Origin: Cognaticolwellia mytili
Lineage (GTDB): Bacteria; Pseudomonadota; Gammaproteobacteria; Enterobacterales; Alteromonadaceae
Reading direction: 5' to 3'
DNA length: 64,000 nucleotides
NCBI RefSeq assembly: GCF_002104475.1
Contig: NZ_NBOF01000005.1
Span: 310,001 to 374,000, forward strand
Position 1 is the stretch's first letter, and every line of letters begins with the position of its first letter. Below, one piece after another: positions 10,634 through 19,239 of this stretch. The notes beneath the pieces are model-generated. The model made no database searches. It was not told where the DNA came from and saw nothing but the letters and a program-made list of their open reading frames with translations. Both the position numbers and the translations under genes were made by a program.

Positions 10634-12232
10634 TTAATGCTGAGTAACCGGCGCTTTAGGCTGTAATTTTAAATCATGAAAATCAAAACTAAAGTCTGTT
10701 GCCCACGAAACAGCTTCCATCGTAGCGAAGTTAATGCTGCCATCAGGGTTTAAATTAAAATTAACATAAGCATCTGCTTCTAATGTTCTATCATCCCAAC
10801 GGACAATAAAAGTATTGTGTTGGTAATGTTCTAAGGTACCGTGTAATGCTGGTGTATTGCCAAATTGCATGACTAACTTTTTATTTTCCAAAGTAATCGC
10901 TATTTCGCCATACCAATTATCAAGATAAGTTTGTGCATAATCTGCCAACGCCAGCGACGGTTTTGAGTTTTTATCAACACTGGCGGCAGCTTCAGCGATT
11001 TGTGCTTTTTTATCTGCGTTATATTTTTTCATTTTTATCACATAATGCTCAACCCAGTCTTTCTCAGGCAATTTTAAGTATTCATTCAATATCTGCTGCG
11101 ATATGGCATTAAATGCAGAGCCTGATTGCTGATTGGTTAAAATCACCATCGCTAAGTTTTCTTCTGGTACCAGCACCACTTTCGATACCATGCCTAAAAT
11201 GCCACCTGTATGCTGAATAACCTTGACGCCATGGTAGTCTTTAACAAACCAGCCTAAAGCATAAGCGGTAAAGTGGGTTTTATCTTGATCCGTAGCACTT
11301 TGCGGTACTGGTAATAATGTGCGAGCTTGCCACATAGCGCGGCTTTGCTTTTCACTAAATAGTCTTAATTCTTGCTCGCCATCTTGACCATATTGTCCAC
11401 GGTTTAACTGGGCTTTAAGCCATAACGACATATCGTTCACACTTGAAGCAACAGAGCCTGCAGACGAGAACTTTTCTAAGAAATTACCGCCAACTACATT
11501 TAGCTTGCCATCAAGTGGCACATGAGCACGAGCAACATTTTTATTAGCTTGTGGAATTAATGAATATTTAGCACGGGTGTTTTTCATCCCCAAATTATCA
11601 AAAATAGTACTTTGAATATTTTCTTGCCAAGACTTACCGGTAATTTTGCCGATAACTTCACCTGCAATAACGTACATTAAATTGTCATAGGCAAATTCAC
11701 TACGAAAGCTCGACACTTGCGGTAAGTGCTTCATGCCTTTAATAACATCTTGGTTGGTTAGCGTAGTTTCTGGCCATATCATTAAGTCACCAGCCCCTAG
11801 ACCTAGGCCACTGTTGTGTGACAACAAATCAATAATAGTGAATTCACGGGTAACGTAAGCATCTGGCAATTGAAATTCAGGAATAATGTCGATGACTTTG
11901 GTTTGCCAAGTCAACTTACCTTCATCAACTAATTTTGCTAATAACGCTGCAGTCATCGCTTTGGTATTTGATGCAATGCCAAACAAAGTATCAGCGTTAA
12001 CTTTTTGCTTGCTGCCATGTTTAAGTACGCCAAAACCTTTGCTTAAAACAACCTCGTTGTCTTTAACAATTGCTACGGCAATACCTGGCACTTGAAAAGC
12101 CTCTAATGCGTTAACTACCGATTGTTCAATACGAGTGACTTCGCTCGTAGGCTTTTCGGTAGATACGTTTGCTAAGGTAATAGTGGATACAAACAGTGCG
12201 CTTATATAAAACCATGAATAACCTAATTTCAT
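10634..12232 (-). CDS. secreted serine hydrolase, class C beta-lactamase family, with DUF3471 domain
   Basis: 532 residues with an N-terminal signal peptide (about 1-21). The serine beta-lactamase/DD-peptidase fold is recognised by SNTK (88-91, nucleophile Ser88 and Lys91), YDN (182-184) and HTGG (341-344). The C-terminal 130 residues match the DUF3471 module that often follows this domain in esterase/peptidase relatives. The domain pair is usual for periplasmic esterases or D-aminopeptidases of unknown substrate and does not by itself predict antibiotic resistance. It is transcribed alone, 92 bp from the speD-type gene in the same direction. Confidence 0.9.
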   Translation of the reverse strand: MKLGYSWFYISALFVSTITLANVSTEKPTSEVTRIEQSVVNALEAFQVPGIAVAIVKDNEVVLSKGFGVLKHGSKQKVNADTLFGIASNTKAMTAALLAKLVDEGKLTWQTKVIDIIPEFQLPDAYVTREFTIIDLLSHNSGLGLGAGDLMIWPETTLTNQDVIKGMKHLPQVSSFRSEFAYDNLMYVIAGEVIGKITGKSWQENIQSTIFDNLGMKNTRAKYSLIPQANKNVARAHVPLDGKLNVVGGNFLEKFSSAGSVASSVNDMSLWLKAQLNRGQYGQDGEQELRLFSEKQSRAMWQARTLLPVPQSATDQDKTHFTAYALGWFVKDYHGVKVIQHTGGILGMVSKVVLVPEENLAMVILTNQQSGSAFNAISQQILNEYLKLPEKDWVEHYVIKMKKYNADKKAQIAEAAASVDKNSKPSLALADYAQTYLDNWYGEIAITLENKKLVMQFGNTPALHGTLEHYQHNTFIVRWDDRTLEADAYVNFNLNPDGSINFATMEAVSWATDFSFDFHDLKLQPKAPVTQH

Positions 12233-12324
12233 TCAAATTCCTTATTGCTCTCACAAGAGCCTTATTTTTATTTTTCGCCGATACCGTAACTGAATTACTA
12301 AATAATAACTATCACTAGCAAAAA

Positions 12325-13314
12325 TTAAAGTGCATGACTTTGTTCAACTAAATCAAGTGTTGCAGCTTGAGAAAACACTTGCTGCGGCAAAATATAATTA
12401 GTAAAACAAACTGAGTAGTTGTTGCTTAAATGCTGGCTAACTAACGACGTAGCAACATAATTTTTTGGTATAAAAATATCCGTTAATTCACTAAAATTAA
12501 ATTCATTAAAACTAAGTAAATCAAATGATTTAGGTGACAAAATAGCTAAAAAAGTCGGGGCCAGTTTAATTAAGTTCACATTAGACTCAATACTGACATA
12601 ACTGCTGTTTTCTTGGGGGGTCACATGAATCGTAAGATAGTTAAGTCCATTAATAGCATTGATGGAGTAGCCGAATGGGTCAAAAACAAAGTCATCTAAG
12701 ATAAAGTCATTAAATAACGTTTCTAATTGTAGAAACGCTCTTATTTCTTTTGCTGTTAAGCCAACAGTCGTGAGCTTGTCAGATGCTTTCTTACTAATTT
12801 GATACGCCAATAACTCATAGGTTTTATCTTTATTACAAGCTTGGAAGTGATTATCTTGGTGAAAAATATAATTATGGTGACTATCTAGTTCGCCAAAACG
12901 ATGTGCTTTACCTTTTGTATATTGCCTTAACAGCTTTATATCATCACCAAACGTACTCGGTTGCGCATGAGCAAAGTATTCATTCTTACGCTGATAAATA
13001 ACTTGCTGAATTTTATTCATGCCGACTTGTTGGATAAAATATTCAACCGAACGCACTAACTGCGTATTGCCGCAGGTTATAATTAATAAACGGTCATGCC
13101 ATATAAACAAGCTTGATTCTGACAAAAGAAAGGCTTTGCAATCGCTATTTTTGATTGAAGATAGAATATGGGCATCACTACATTGTACTAATTGCTGCCA
13201 AAAATTATTATCGAAGTCATCAAGCAACGAAAGCTGATTTTGATCTATAAGAATGGTCGCTTTTTTTTCTGAGCCTTCAAAAAACAAATAGTTATCCTCA
13301 ACGTCCAACATCAT
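12325..13314 (-). CDS. speD: S-adenosylmethionine decarboxylase proenzyme, eukaryotic type
   Basis: 329 residues that match the eukaryotic/plant AdoMet decarboxylase family, not the short bacterial SpeD. Recognised landmarks, with human equivalents: FFEGSEK (11-17; human FFEGTEK with catalytic Glu8/Glu11), LSESS (64-68) with self-cleavage expected between Glu66 and Ser67 to form the pyruvoyl group, TCG with Cys81 (human Cys82), GYSINA with Ser217 (human Ser229), and TIHVTPQ with His230 (human His243). All processing and catalytic residues are retained, so activity is likely: decarboxylation of SAM to the aminopropyl donor for spermidine. No spermidine synthase gene lies nearby. Start at 13314; the Met one codon later is also possible. 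Confidence 0.9.
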   Translation of the reverse strand: MMLDVEDNYLFFEGSEKKATILIDQNQLSLLDDFDNNFWQQLVQCSDAHILSSIKNSDCKAFLLSESSLFIWHDRLLIITCGNTQLVRSVEYFIQQVGMNKIQQVIYQRKNEYFAHAQPSTFGDDIKLLRQYTKGKAHRFGELDSHHNYIFHQDNHFQACNKDKTYELLAYQISKKASDKLTTVGLTAKEIRAFLQLETLFNDFILDDFVFDPFGYSINAINGLNYLTIHVTPQENSSYVSIESNVNLIKLAPTFLAILSPKSFDLLSFNEFNFSELTDIFIPKNYVATSLVSQHLSNNYSVCFTNYILPQQVFSQAATLDLVEQSHAL

Positions 13315-13570
13315 CGTATGTCAACGTTACAACAGCATGGCCAATAAACAAATATGTCTAATAAACATGGAAAAGTGTGCGCTTATTATCGACACTAGAA
13401 ATGTGAACGGCTTAGATTATTTATTTACAAGCACTACGTCAATGTATTAGCGATATAAAACTTAACTATACTCAAACTATTTTGGGATATATTTATCGTT
13501 CTAGATCATTTAAAAAACATCGAAAAAACTCACTAACAATTATGCAAAAAGCACAATCAGTGTTACTAAA

Positions 13571-13584
13571 TTGATCTAGGTCAA
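13571..13584. promoter_or_regulatory. FNR/CRP-type box
   Basis: TTGATCTAGGTCAA differs at one position from the FNR consensus TTGAT-N4-ATCAA. It is centred about 113 bp upstream of the receptor ATG at 13691. It could respond to oxygen through an FNR/ANR protein. Confidence 0.55.
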
Positions 13585-13591
13585 ATCCAGC

Positions 13592-13608
13592 TGCGACATA
13601 ATGTCGCA
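13592..13608. promoter_or_regulatory. 17-bp perfect palindrome matching RegA/PrrA half-sites
   Basis: TGCGACAT-A-ATGTCGCA is a perfect 8-1-8 dyad. Its core GCGAC-N5-GTCGC fits the GCGNC...GNCGC half-sites described for the RegA/PrrA family. A RegA-type regulator is encoded just downstream of the receptor it precedes, which makes the assignment attractive. Confidence 0.55.
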
Positions 13609-13690
13609 CTCTGTCTAACTTGCTTTGTTTTTAAGAAAAACTTCAGTAAAAATCATCCTGTTAGCCAATTTTTATTACCAGGATTTAGCA

Positions 13691-15748
13691 ATGCAACCCT
13701 CAAAAATTTCCCAAGCACTTACTGTAGTTTTATCTATCGTGTCACTTAATGTTTTCGCTGAAAATATTAATGATAACAGCATCGAAGTAATTACTATCGA
13801 AGCTCCAAAATTAACGCATTCAGAAACTGCATTAGCAGAAGGCAACTTAGTAATGCCTGATGTCGCTGACTGGCTCAAAACCGTTCCTGGCGCAAATATT
13901 AATAAAAATGGCCCGATTACTGGTATCGCACAATATCGCGGTATGTTCGGTGAAAGAATTGCAAAAAGTATTGGCGGCCAACAAATTATTAGCGCTGGCC
14001 CTAATGCCATGGATGCTCCGCTCACCTACATTAATCCAATTATGGTTGAGTCTGTTTCAGTTTATCGCGGTATTGCCCCCGTTAGTAGCGGCATAGACAC
14101 GCTAGGTGGCGCTATTAAAGTGGACCTGAAAAAAGCTGAAGTTGACACAGGGGCGGCATTAGGTGGTGACTTAGCGCTGAGCTACAACGACATTAATGAC
14201 GCATCAACTTTCGCCGGTGACATTAACATTAGCAATGAAAATACCGGTGTTTTATTCTATTTAACCGATCAAAGTGGCGATGACTACGAAGACGGGAATG
14301 GCAATATCATTTCATCAACAGAATATGATAAAAAGCAATACGGTATAGACTTACGCCATCAAGGAGACGATTGGCAAATAGGCGCAACATGGCATCATGC
14401 TAAAACTAATAACTCCGGCACGCCAGCGTTACCAATGGACATCGACTATATTGACTCTGATCGCTACAACTTAGACGGTGAATTTCAGCTGACAGACTGG
14501 AAATTAAATTGGCAGTTAGGTTACCAAGACGCTACACATGGCATGGACAACTTCAGTCAACGCACTAATATGAATGCCAATATGTATCGCTACAATACTA
14601 CCGATGCAAAAACCTTAGACTATAGGCTTTTATTGAGCCAAGGCGACTGGTTACTTGGTCTTGAAGGCTATGATGCTGAACATAACTCAGTGATCACCAA
14701 CCCTGAAAATATGATGTTTGAGATTACCAATTTCAATCACATAAAAGACCAACGTAACTCTATTTTTGCCGAATGGACACCGAGCAATGGTGCCTTCTCG
14801 CATACTCTAGGTTTGCGTATCAAAAGTAATCACTCTGACGCTAATGAAATTTCTCACTCAATGGCAATGATGAATCCAAATACTAAGGCCTTACAAAGCG
14901 AATTTAATAGTGCTGATCGTAGCGTATCTGACACTACTTTTGATCTGGCATTAAACAGTCAATACCAATGGACAAAGACCACTACCATCAGTTACTCAGT
15001 GGCTATTAAGCAACGTGCGCCAAGTTATCAAGAACGCTATTTATGGGTGCCTATGCAAGCAACAGGTGGTCTAGCAGATGGTAAAACTTATGTCGGCAAT
15101 ATTAACCTAGATAATGAAACCGCTTATCAATTAAATGCCGGTATTTCATATGATCATGGTGATTTTACTATTGCGCCACAAGTGTTTTACCAAAAAGTGA
15201 AAGATTATATTCAAGGCACCCCATCAACTGATATGCGAGTGAAAATGATCGCAGGTATGATGGGCGATAGTAGCCCACTTATTTTTACCAACATTGATGC
15301 TACGTTATATGGTGCGGATATGAACTGGCAATATCGTCTAAATGAACAATTTAAGTTATCAGGTATTGTTAGCTATGTTCGTGGGGAACGAGATGACATT
15401 AACGATAATCTTTATCGCATTTCACCACTAAACACTCGCATCAATTTAAATTACCAATATAATAATTTTCAAAGTAACTTAGCACTGCACGCCTATAGCT
15501 CCCAAAATAAAGTCTCAGTTTTAAATGATGAAAAATCTTCAGCTGGTTATGCCATTGTTGATTGGCAGGTAGATTACTTTGTTAGTAGCGGTTTAGTGGT
15601 TCGAGCTGGTATCAATAACTTACTAGATAAACAATATAATGACCATTTAGGTGGCGTTAATCGTGCTAATGGCAGCGATATAGCAGTTGGAGATAAGATT
15701 ACTGCTATGGGAAGAAATGTTTACCTGGCAATGGATTACCAGTTTTAA
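13691..15748 (+). CDS. TonB-dependent receptor, OprC/NosA-like (copper candidate)
   Basis: 685-residue outer-membrane receptor. I place the start at the ATG 13691 because AGGA precedes it and it gives a proper signal peptide (MQPSKISQALTVV...VFA). An in-frame TTG at 13625 would add 22 implausible residues. The plug contains AGPNAMDAPLTYINP and IAPVSSGIDTLGGAIKV, resembling the copper receptors OprC/NosA. The Cys of the OprC CxxxM copper motif is replaced by Gly here, while the Met remains. The barrel is rich in methionine clusters (ENMMFE, MAMMNPN, MIAGMMGD), consistent with Cu(I) handling. Neighbours are an FNR-like site and a RegBA-type sensor pair, fitting respiratory metal supply. The copper assignment is inference. 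Confidence 0.75.
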   Translation: MQPSKISQALTVVLSIVSLNVFAENINDNSIEVITIEAPKLTHSETALAEGNLVMPDVADWLKTVPGANINKNGPITGIAQYRGMFGERIAKSIGGQQIISAGPNAMDAPLTYINPIMVESVSVYRGIAPVSSGIDTLGGAIKVDLKKAEVDTGAALGGDLALSYNDINDASTFAGDINISNENTGVLFYLTDQSGDDYEDGNGNIISSTEYDKKQYGIDLRHQGDDWQIGATWHHAKTNNSGTPALPMDIDYIDSDRYNLDGEFQLTDWKLNWQLGYQDATHGMDNFSQRTNMNANMYRYNTTDAKTLDYRLLLSQGDWLLGLEGYDAEHNSVITNPENMMFEITNFNHIKDQRNSIFAEWTPSNGAFSHTLGLRIKSNHSDANEISHSMAMMNPNTKALQSEFNSADRSVSDTTFDLALNSQYQWTKTTTISYSVAIKQRAPSYQERYLWVPMQATGGLADGKTYVGNINLDNETAYQLNAGISYDHGDFTIAPQVFYQKVKDYIQGTPSTDMRVKMIAGMMGDSSPLIFTNIDATLYGADMNWQYRLNEQFKLSGIVSYVRGERDDINDNLYRISPLNTRINLNYQYNNFQSNLALHAYSSQNKVSVLNDEKSSAGYAIVDWQVDYFVSSGLVVRAGINNLLDKQYNDHLGGVNRANGSDIAVGDKITAMGRNVYLAMDYQF

Positions 15749-15772
15749 CCATTATTTTTGATGTTAGTAGAG

Positions 15773-15801
15773 CCAGTATCATTTTGATACTGGTTTTTTT
15801 T
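15773..15801 (+). terminator. terminator of the OprC-like receptor, overlapping a convergent gene
   Basis: CCAGTATC-ATTTT-GATACTGG followed by eight T. It stops the plus-strand receptor transcript. The same bases code the last residues (KPVSK) of the convergent response regulator ending at 15779. Confidence 0.88.
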
Positions 15802-16309
15802 GCAGCTTTCTTTGTAACGTTCGACGATGCATGCCCAGTTGTCTAGCTGTCGCTGAAACATTGCCATCATTACTATTAAGCACTTGGTTAATATGCTCCC
15901 ATTCAACTCGCTCTGCTGACATCGTATCGATATCAAGATCAACCGCGCTTTCAACGTCCGGAGCAATATCTAACGCCGTTAATAGCATTTGAGTATTAAC
16001 TGGTTTAGCCAAATAATCATCTGCGCCCAAACGCATCGCCTGAACCGCTGTGGCAACACTAGCAAAGCCCGTCAGTAAAACTAGTTTCACTTTCGGTAAT
16101 GCTGCCCTAATCGGCTTTATCAAGGTTAGACCGTTCTCTGATGCCAACTTCATATCCAATAAAATACAGTCTGGTTTTTGTTGCAAACAAGCGTGTAAAG
16201 CTTGATCAGCTTGATGTACCTGCTGACAGCTAAAATTATGTTTAGTCATTCGTCTAACTAATGTTGTGGCAAATGAAACATCATCTTCAATAATTAATAG
16301 TTTCTTCAC
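15779..16309 (-). CDS. response regulator, RegA/PrrA/ActR family
   Basis: 176 residues: receiver domain with phosphoacceptor Asp52 (CILLDMKL), acidic pocket EDD (8-10), switch Thr in LLTG and Lys in LAKPVN, then a short linker and a Fis-type HTH (NVSATARQLGMHRRTLQRKL) at the C-terminus. Size, lack of an AAA+ domain and the HTH type are those of RegA/PrrA, global regulators of respiration and redox metabolism. The gene overlaps the kinase upstream by four bases (ATGA), so the pair is co-translated. The palindrome at 13592-13608 is a candidate target. Confidence 0.9.
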   Translation of the reverse strand: MKKLLIIEDDVSFATTLVRRMTKHNFSCQQVHQADQALHACLQQKPDCILLDMKLASENGLTLIKPIRAALPKVKLVLLTGFASVATAVQAMRLGADDYLAKPVNTQMLLTALDIAPDVESAVDLDIDTMSAERVEWEHINQVLNSNDGNVSATARQLGMHRRTLQRKLQKKPVSK

Positions 16310-17565
16310 AATTCACTTTGCTCCTTGCCCGTGAGTAGTGGTAAATTAACCAAGGCAATACAGCCTCGCTCGGCATGGTTCATTAGCTTTAACTTTCCAC
16401 CTAAGCGATGAAAAGTAGAGTTAGATAAAAATACCGCCATACCTAAACCCGATGTACTCGTTACCATTTCCTCACCCAACACCGCTCTCTGCGCTTGATT
16501 CATACTTGCTTCGATACCTAAGCCAAAATCACGTAACTGTAAGGTTAAATCATTATTTTCACGACTTATAGTTAAAATGATTTTGTTTTGTTTATTCTCC
16601 TCATTTGCACGAATAGCATTTTGCACCAAGTTTAATAATGCTGGTAGTAGCATAGCATCAGACTCAATCATTGCCTCAATGGTACAGACCTGAACGAGTG
16701 TTAATTCCTGCTCAGGAAAGTGAAAATGCATTTGATCAACTAATTGTTCAAGCAATTCACTAACGGATAATTGAGCTTTTTTATTTTCTCTAATCGATGT
16801 TGCCAAAGAACGAAAATAACCAAGCTGATCAGTACATTGATTTAGCGGCTGTGCCATTGCTAGTACAGCTTCATGTTCTGGATAATCTTCAGCAAGTTCT
16901 TCATATAATAATTGAATATTAGCTAACGGTGTTGCTACTTGATGCGTCACTTGTGCTGATGCAACACCAAGTGCCAATAACTGCTCACTTTTTAGTTGAT
17001 CTTCACGTTGCAAAGCAATAGCTCGTTCGCGATTTGTAATAACCCGTGCCATAGCACCAACGACAAAAGTAACAACAATTACAGACAGCAAAAAGTTCGC
17101 CCACATACCAATAAAGTGATTACTCATATCCATCTGATGCATAGTATGCTCGGGCATCGTTAGCAACAAAAAGCTATAGGAAGTAATGGCAGATAAAGAG
17201 ATAAATAGTAAATAGCGAGCAGGTAAGCTTACAGCGGCAATGACAATCGGTAACAAGAGTAAAGAAACAAAGGCATTAGTGGCACCACCACTGAAAGATA
17301 GCAACACAGTTAAGAAAACAACATCGGCAATTAATTGAAAAACTATCGCCAAATTACCAGCATTTCGTTTCCTGAAAACTAATATGCTCAAGGTATGAAA
17401 AACGATTTCCACCATGATAACAACAACTAATGGTAGCAGCGCTATTTGCAATGACATCACAAAATAAACAATTAATACTGTTAATAACTGAATGATAATT
17501 GCGACTGTTCTTAACAGAAATAGTCGCTGAATAATGGTCATATTTTGGTAATTAACTACTGGCAT
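16306..17565 (-). CDS. sensor histidine kinase, RegB/PrrB family
   Basis: 419 residues with about six N-terminal membrane segments (20-170). The motif GGATNAF (93-99) corresponds to the quinone-binding GGxxNPF of RegB, with Pro replaced by Ala. The phosphoacceptor is His208 in VTHQVATPLANI; ATP-binding boxes are NLVQNAIRAN, DFGLGI and TSGLGMAVF. Cys244 lies 36 residues after the His, close to the spacing of the redox-active Cys in RegB (40 residues in Rhodobacter capsulatus), so redox sensing through both quinone and Cys is possible. It forms an operon with the regulator downstream. Confidence 0.9.
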   Translation of the reverse strand: MPVVNYQNMTIIQRLFLLRTVAIIIQLLTVLIVYFVMSLQIALLPLVVVIMVEIVFHTLSILVFRKRNAGNLAIVFQLIADVVFLTVLLSFSGGATNAFVSLLLLPIVIAAVSLPARYLLFISLSAITSYSFLLLTMPEHTMHQMDMSNHFIGMWANFLLSVIVVTFVVGAMARVITNRERAIALQREDQLKSEQLLALGVASAQVTHQVATPLANIQLLYEELAEDYPEHEAVLAMAQPLNQCTDQLGYFRSLATSIRENKKAQLSVSELLEQLVDQMHFHFPEQELTLVQVCTIEAMIESDAMLLPALLNLVQNAIRANEENKQNKIILTISRENNDLTLQLRDFGLGIEASMNQAQRAVLGEEMVTSTSGLGMAVFLSNSTFHRLGGKLKLMNHAERGCIALVNLPLLTGKEQSEL

Positions 17566-17612
17566 GGCAATCCGTTTTATAGACCAAAGCTAGGGTAGGT
17601 TAGTATTAAAGG

Positions 17613-18239
17613 TTAGTGGTTAATTTCAATGCCTAAATTCGATAACCCCTCTTCTAACACTAAGGCTTTTGCCCTAATACATGAGGTTTTATTTTCACTG
17701 GCTGTTTTTATGAAATCAAATAATTCGTGTTGTGTGGCGATTTCCCACTGCATCAGAGGGTGTTCTGTAATTTGCTCAGGAACAATAATGATTTCGTCAC
17801 CTTCTGGCGCTTCGGCATCAATTTCTTGCGCTAAACTCAATTCCACATAATAACTAACGCTATTTTCAGATAGCTTGCCAATATTTTCGAAACTACTGTT
17901 TTGCGGATCTTGTATTGATTGAAATAATGACATCAGTGCCATTGCCCCATCTAACGCAGGGAATACCCCGAAAAAATCAAACTCATCAGGGTTAGGAACT
18001 TGTTCTTCCAATTTAACTATCTGCGCATCGTAGTTAATTTTACAGCGACTATCTTTATCCAGCCATTGCCAGATTAAATCAAGTTGATTTCTCAACACTT
18101 TATAATCACCAAAGTCAGCGTGTTCAGCAAACATTTGATAATTAGGTAGCATGCGTTCAAGCAAAGCCGCACAAAATGCCACTTTCTGCCATTGGCTTAA
18201 GTTTTTTAAAGGTAAATGAATCGCCACGTTGAGTCTCAT
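17613..18239 (-). CDS. DUF416 (YjaG) family protein
   Basis: 208 residues in the DUF416 family, whose E. coli member is YjaG, function unknown. The match is clear in LSQWQKVAFCAALLERM, MLPNYQMF, DFGDYKVLRNQLDLIWQW and DEFDFFGVFPALDGAMAL, and in the C-terminal NLGIEI. I start it at ATG 18239, where the family begins; a longer frame to 18284 would add 15 residues without similarity. Cytoplasmic, no membrane segment or signal. It lies 47 bp upstream of the RegB-like kinase on the same strand and may share a transcript, though no functional link is known. Confidence 0.85.
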   Translation of the reverse strand: MRLNVAIHLPLKNLSQWQKVAFCAALLERMLPNYQMFAEHADFGDYKVLRNQLDLIWQWLDKDSRCKINYDAQIVKLEEQVPNPDEFDFFGVFPALDGAMALMSLFQSIQDPQNSSFENIGKLSENSVSYYVELSLAQEIDAEAPEGDEIIIVPEQITEHPLMQWEIATQHELFDFIKTASENKTSCIRAKALVLEEGLSNLGIEINH

Positions 18240-18403
18240 TATCAATCTTAAATTAATGAATAAGTATAACCTAATTAACGGCAAACTACATGATTCAATT
18301 AGTGTTTTAAAGTTACATAACTAGAGTTAGTTAGCCATTGCTTTTAATTACGATAAGTACAAAATAAAACGGCTAATAATAATTTATATTCCTACTTTAA
18401 AAT

Positions 18404-19042
18404 TTATATATTCACTATTTTTCTAATACGATAAACACAACGTCGATCACCACTATGTAAGTATTCACTTCGTTCAACAGCAAAACCTTCGCCAAAACAT
18501 TGTTGAAAAATCATTAACTCGGACCGGCAAAAATTTTGGCATTGATTCGCTACAGCACAAATAGGGCAATGACTTTCAATTAACAAATACTCAATGGCTG
18601 ATACTTTTTCAGTGCTAGCCATGTAACCTTCTTGTGAACGCATTAAAGCTAAGATTTCAATTTTGTCGTGCAGATCGCTGCATACACTCAATGCCGCTTG
18701 ATACTTTTCAAGTATTTGCTTTTCACGCATGGAAATCACTTGCTCTAAACCCTGCTCTCCAAAAATATTAGTAACCGATTCAATGAGCTGCAAAGTTAAC
18801 TCGGCATGACGATCAGGAAAACGCTTATGACCCAACTCCGTTAATTGCCACATTTTTTTAGGGCGGCCAACTTCAGCTCTTTGCAGGAAATGACCAACTA
18901 AATTTTTTTCTTCTAGGCGTAATAAGTGCTGCCTTGCTCCCATACTAGTCATTACTAGCTCTCTAGCTAATTCGCCAGAAGTCATCGCTCCTTGGCTTTT
19001 CAATTTAGCTAAAATGGTGTCGATATTTTTTATCTGTTCCAT
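18404..19042 (-). CDS. winged-helix regulator with C-terminal cysteine cluster (SufR-like)
   Basis: 212 residues. The N-terminal DeoR/ArsR-like winged helix (about 5-70, with TSGELARELVMTSMGARQHL and GRPKKMWQLTELG) is followed by a helical linker and a cysteine-rich C-terminal domain with Cys159, Cys162 (CPIC), Cys168, Cys172, Cys182 and Cys202. This layout is that of the COG2345/SufR group, in which the cysteines bind an Fe-S cluster and control DNA binding. The role is probably iron-sulfur or redox responsive repression. The targets are unknown; it is monocistronic, 164 bp upstream of the DUF416 gene. Confidence 0.8.
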   Translation of the reverse strand: MEQIKNIDTILAKLKSQGAMTSGELARELVMTSMGARQHLLRLEEKNLVGHFLQRAEVGRPKKMWQLTELGHKRFPDRHAELTLQLIESVTNIFGEQGLEQVISMREKQILEKYQAALSVCSDLHDKIEILALMRSQEGYMASTEKVSAIEYLLIESHCPICAVANQCQNFCRSELMIFQQCFGEGFAVERSEYLHSGDRRCVYRIRKIVNI

Positions 19043-19192
19043 GGCGATTCAACCTAGCAAATATAAGTACAACATAATCAGCATTTAATTCATGCAACAA
19101 AGATAAGGCTTTAAAAAGCGAGGGTAAAGTTTTAGTAGTGAGTTATTGCCAACTTTTGTCAAACTCAAGCAAAATTCAACTTACTTAAAAAA

Positions 19193-19212
19193 AAAGGGCC
19201 AATAGGCCCTTT
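19193..19212 (-). terminator. terminator of the SapC-family gene
   Basis: AAAGGGCC-AATA-GGCCCTTT followed on the minus strand by a run of T, 28 bp past the stop at 19240. Confidence 0.85.
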
Positions 19213-19239
19213 ATTTAAAACAATAAATTATATTGATAT

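Larger units (their letters stand above)
13315..13690. other. intergenic regulatory region, 376 bp
   Basis: Divergent region between speD and the OprC-like receptor. It contains the FNR-like site (13571-13584) and the 17-bp palindrome (13592-13608), both close to the receptor gene. The left half, next to speD, shows nothing I can name. Confidence 0.6.

Noticed and set aside
10634-12232. Antibiotic resistance beta-lactamase
   Set aside because: The fold is shared, but the DUF3471 tail and sequence point to the esterase/peptidase-like branch.
13625-13690. N-terminal extension of the OprC-like receptor from a TTG start
   Set aside because: The ATG at 13691 has a ribosome site and gives a proper signal peptide; the extension does not.
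15745-15966. Small minus-strand ORF over the end of the response regulator
   Set aside because: Shadow frame of the regulator gene, without a ribosome site or recognisable protein.
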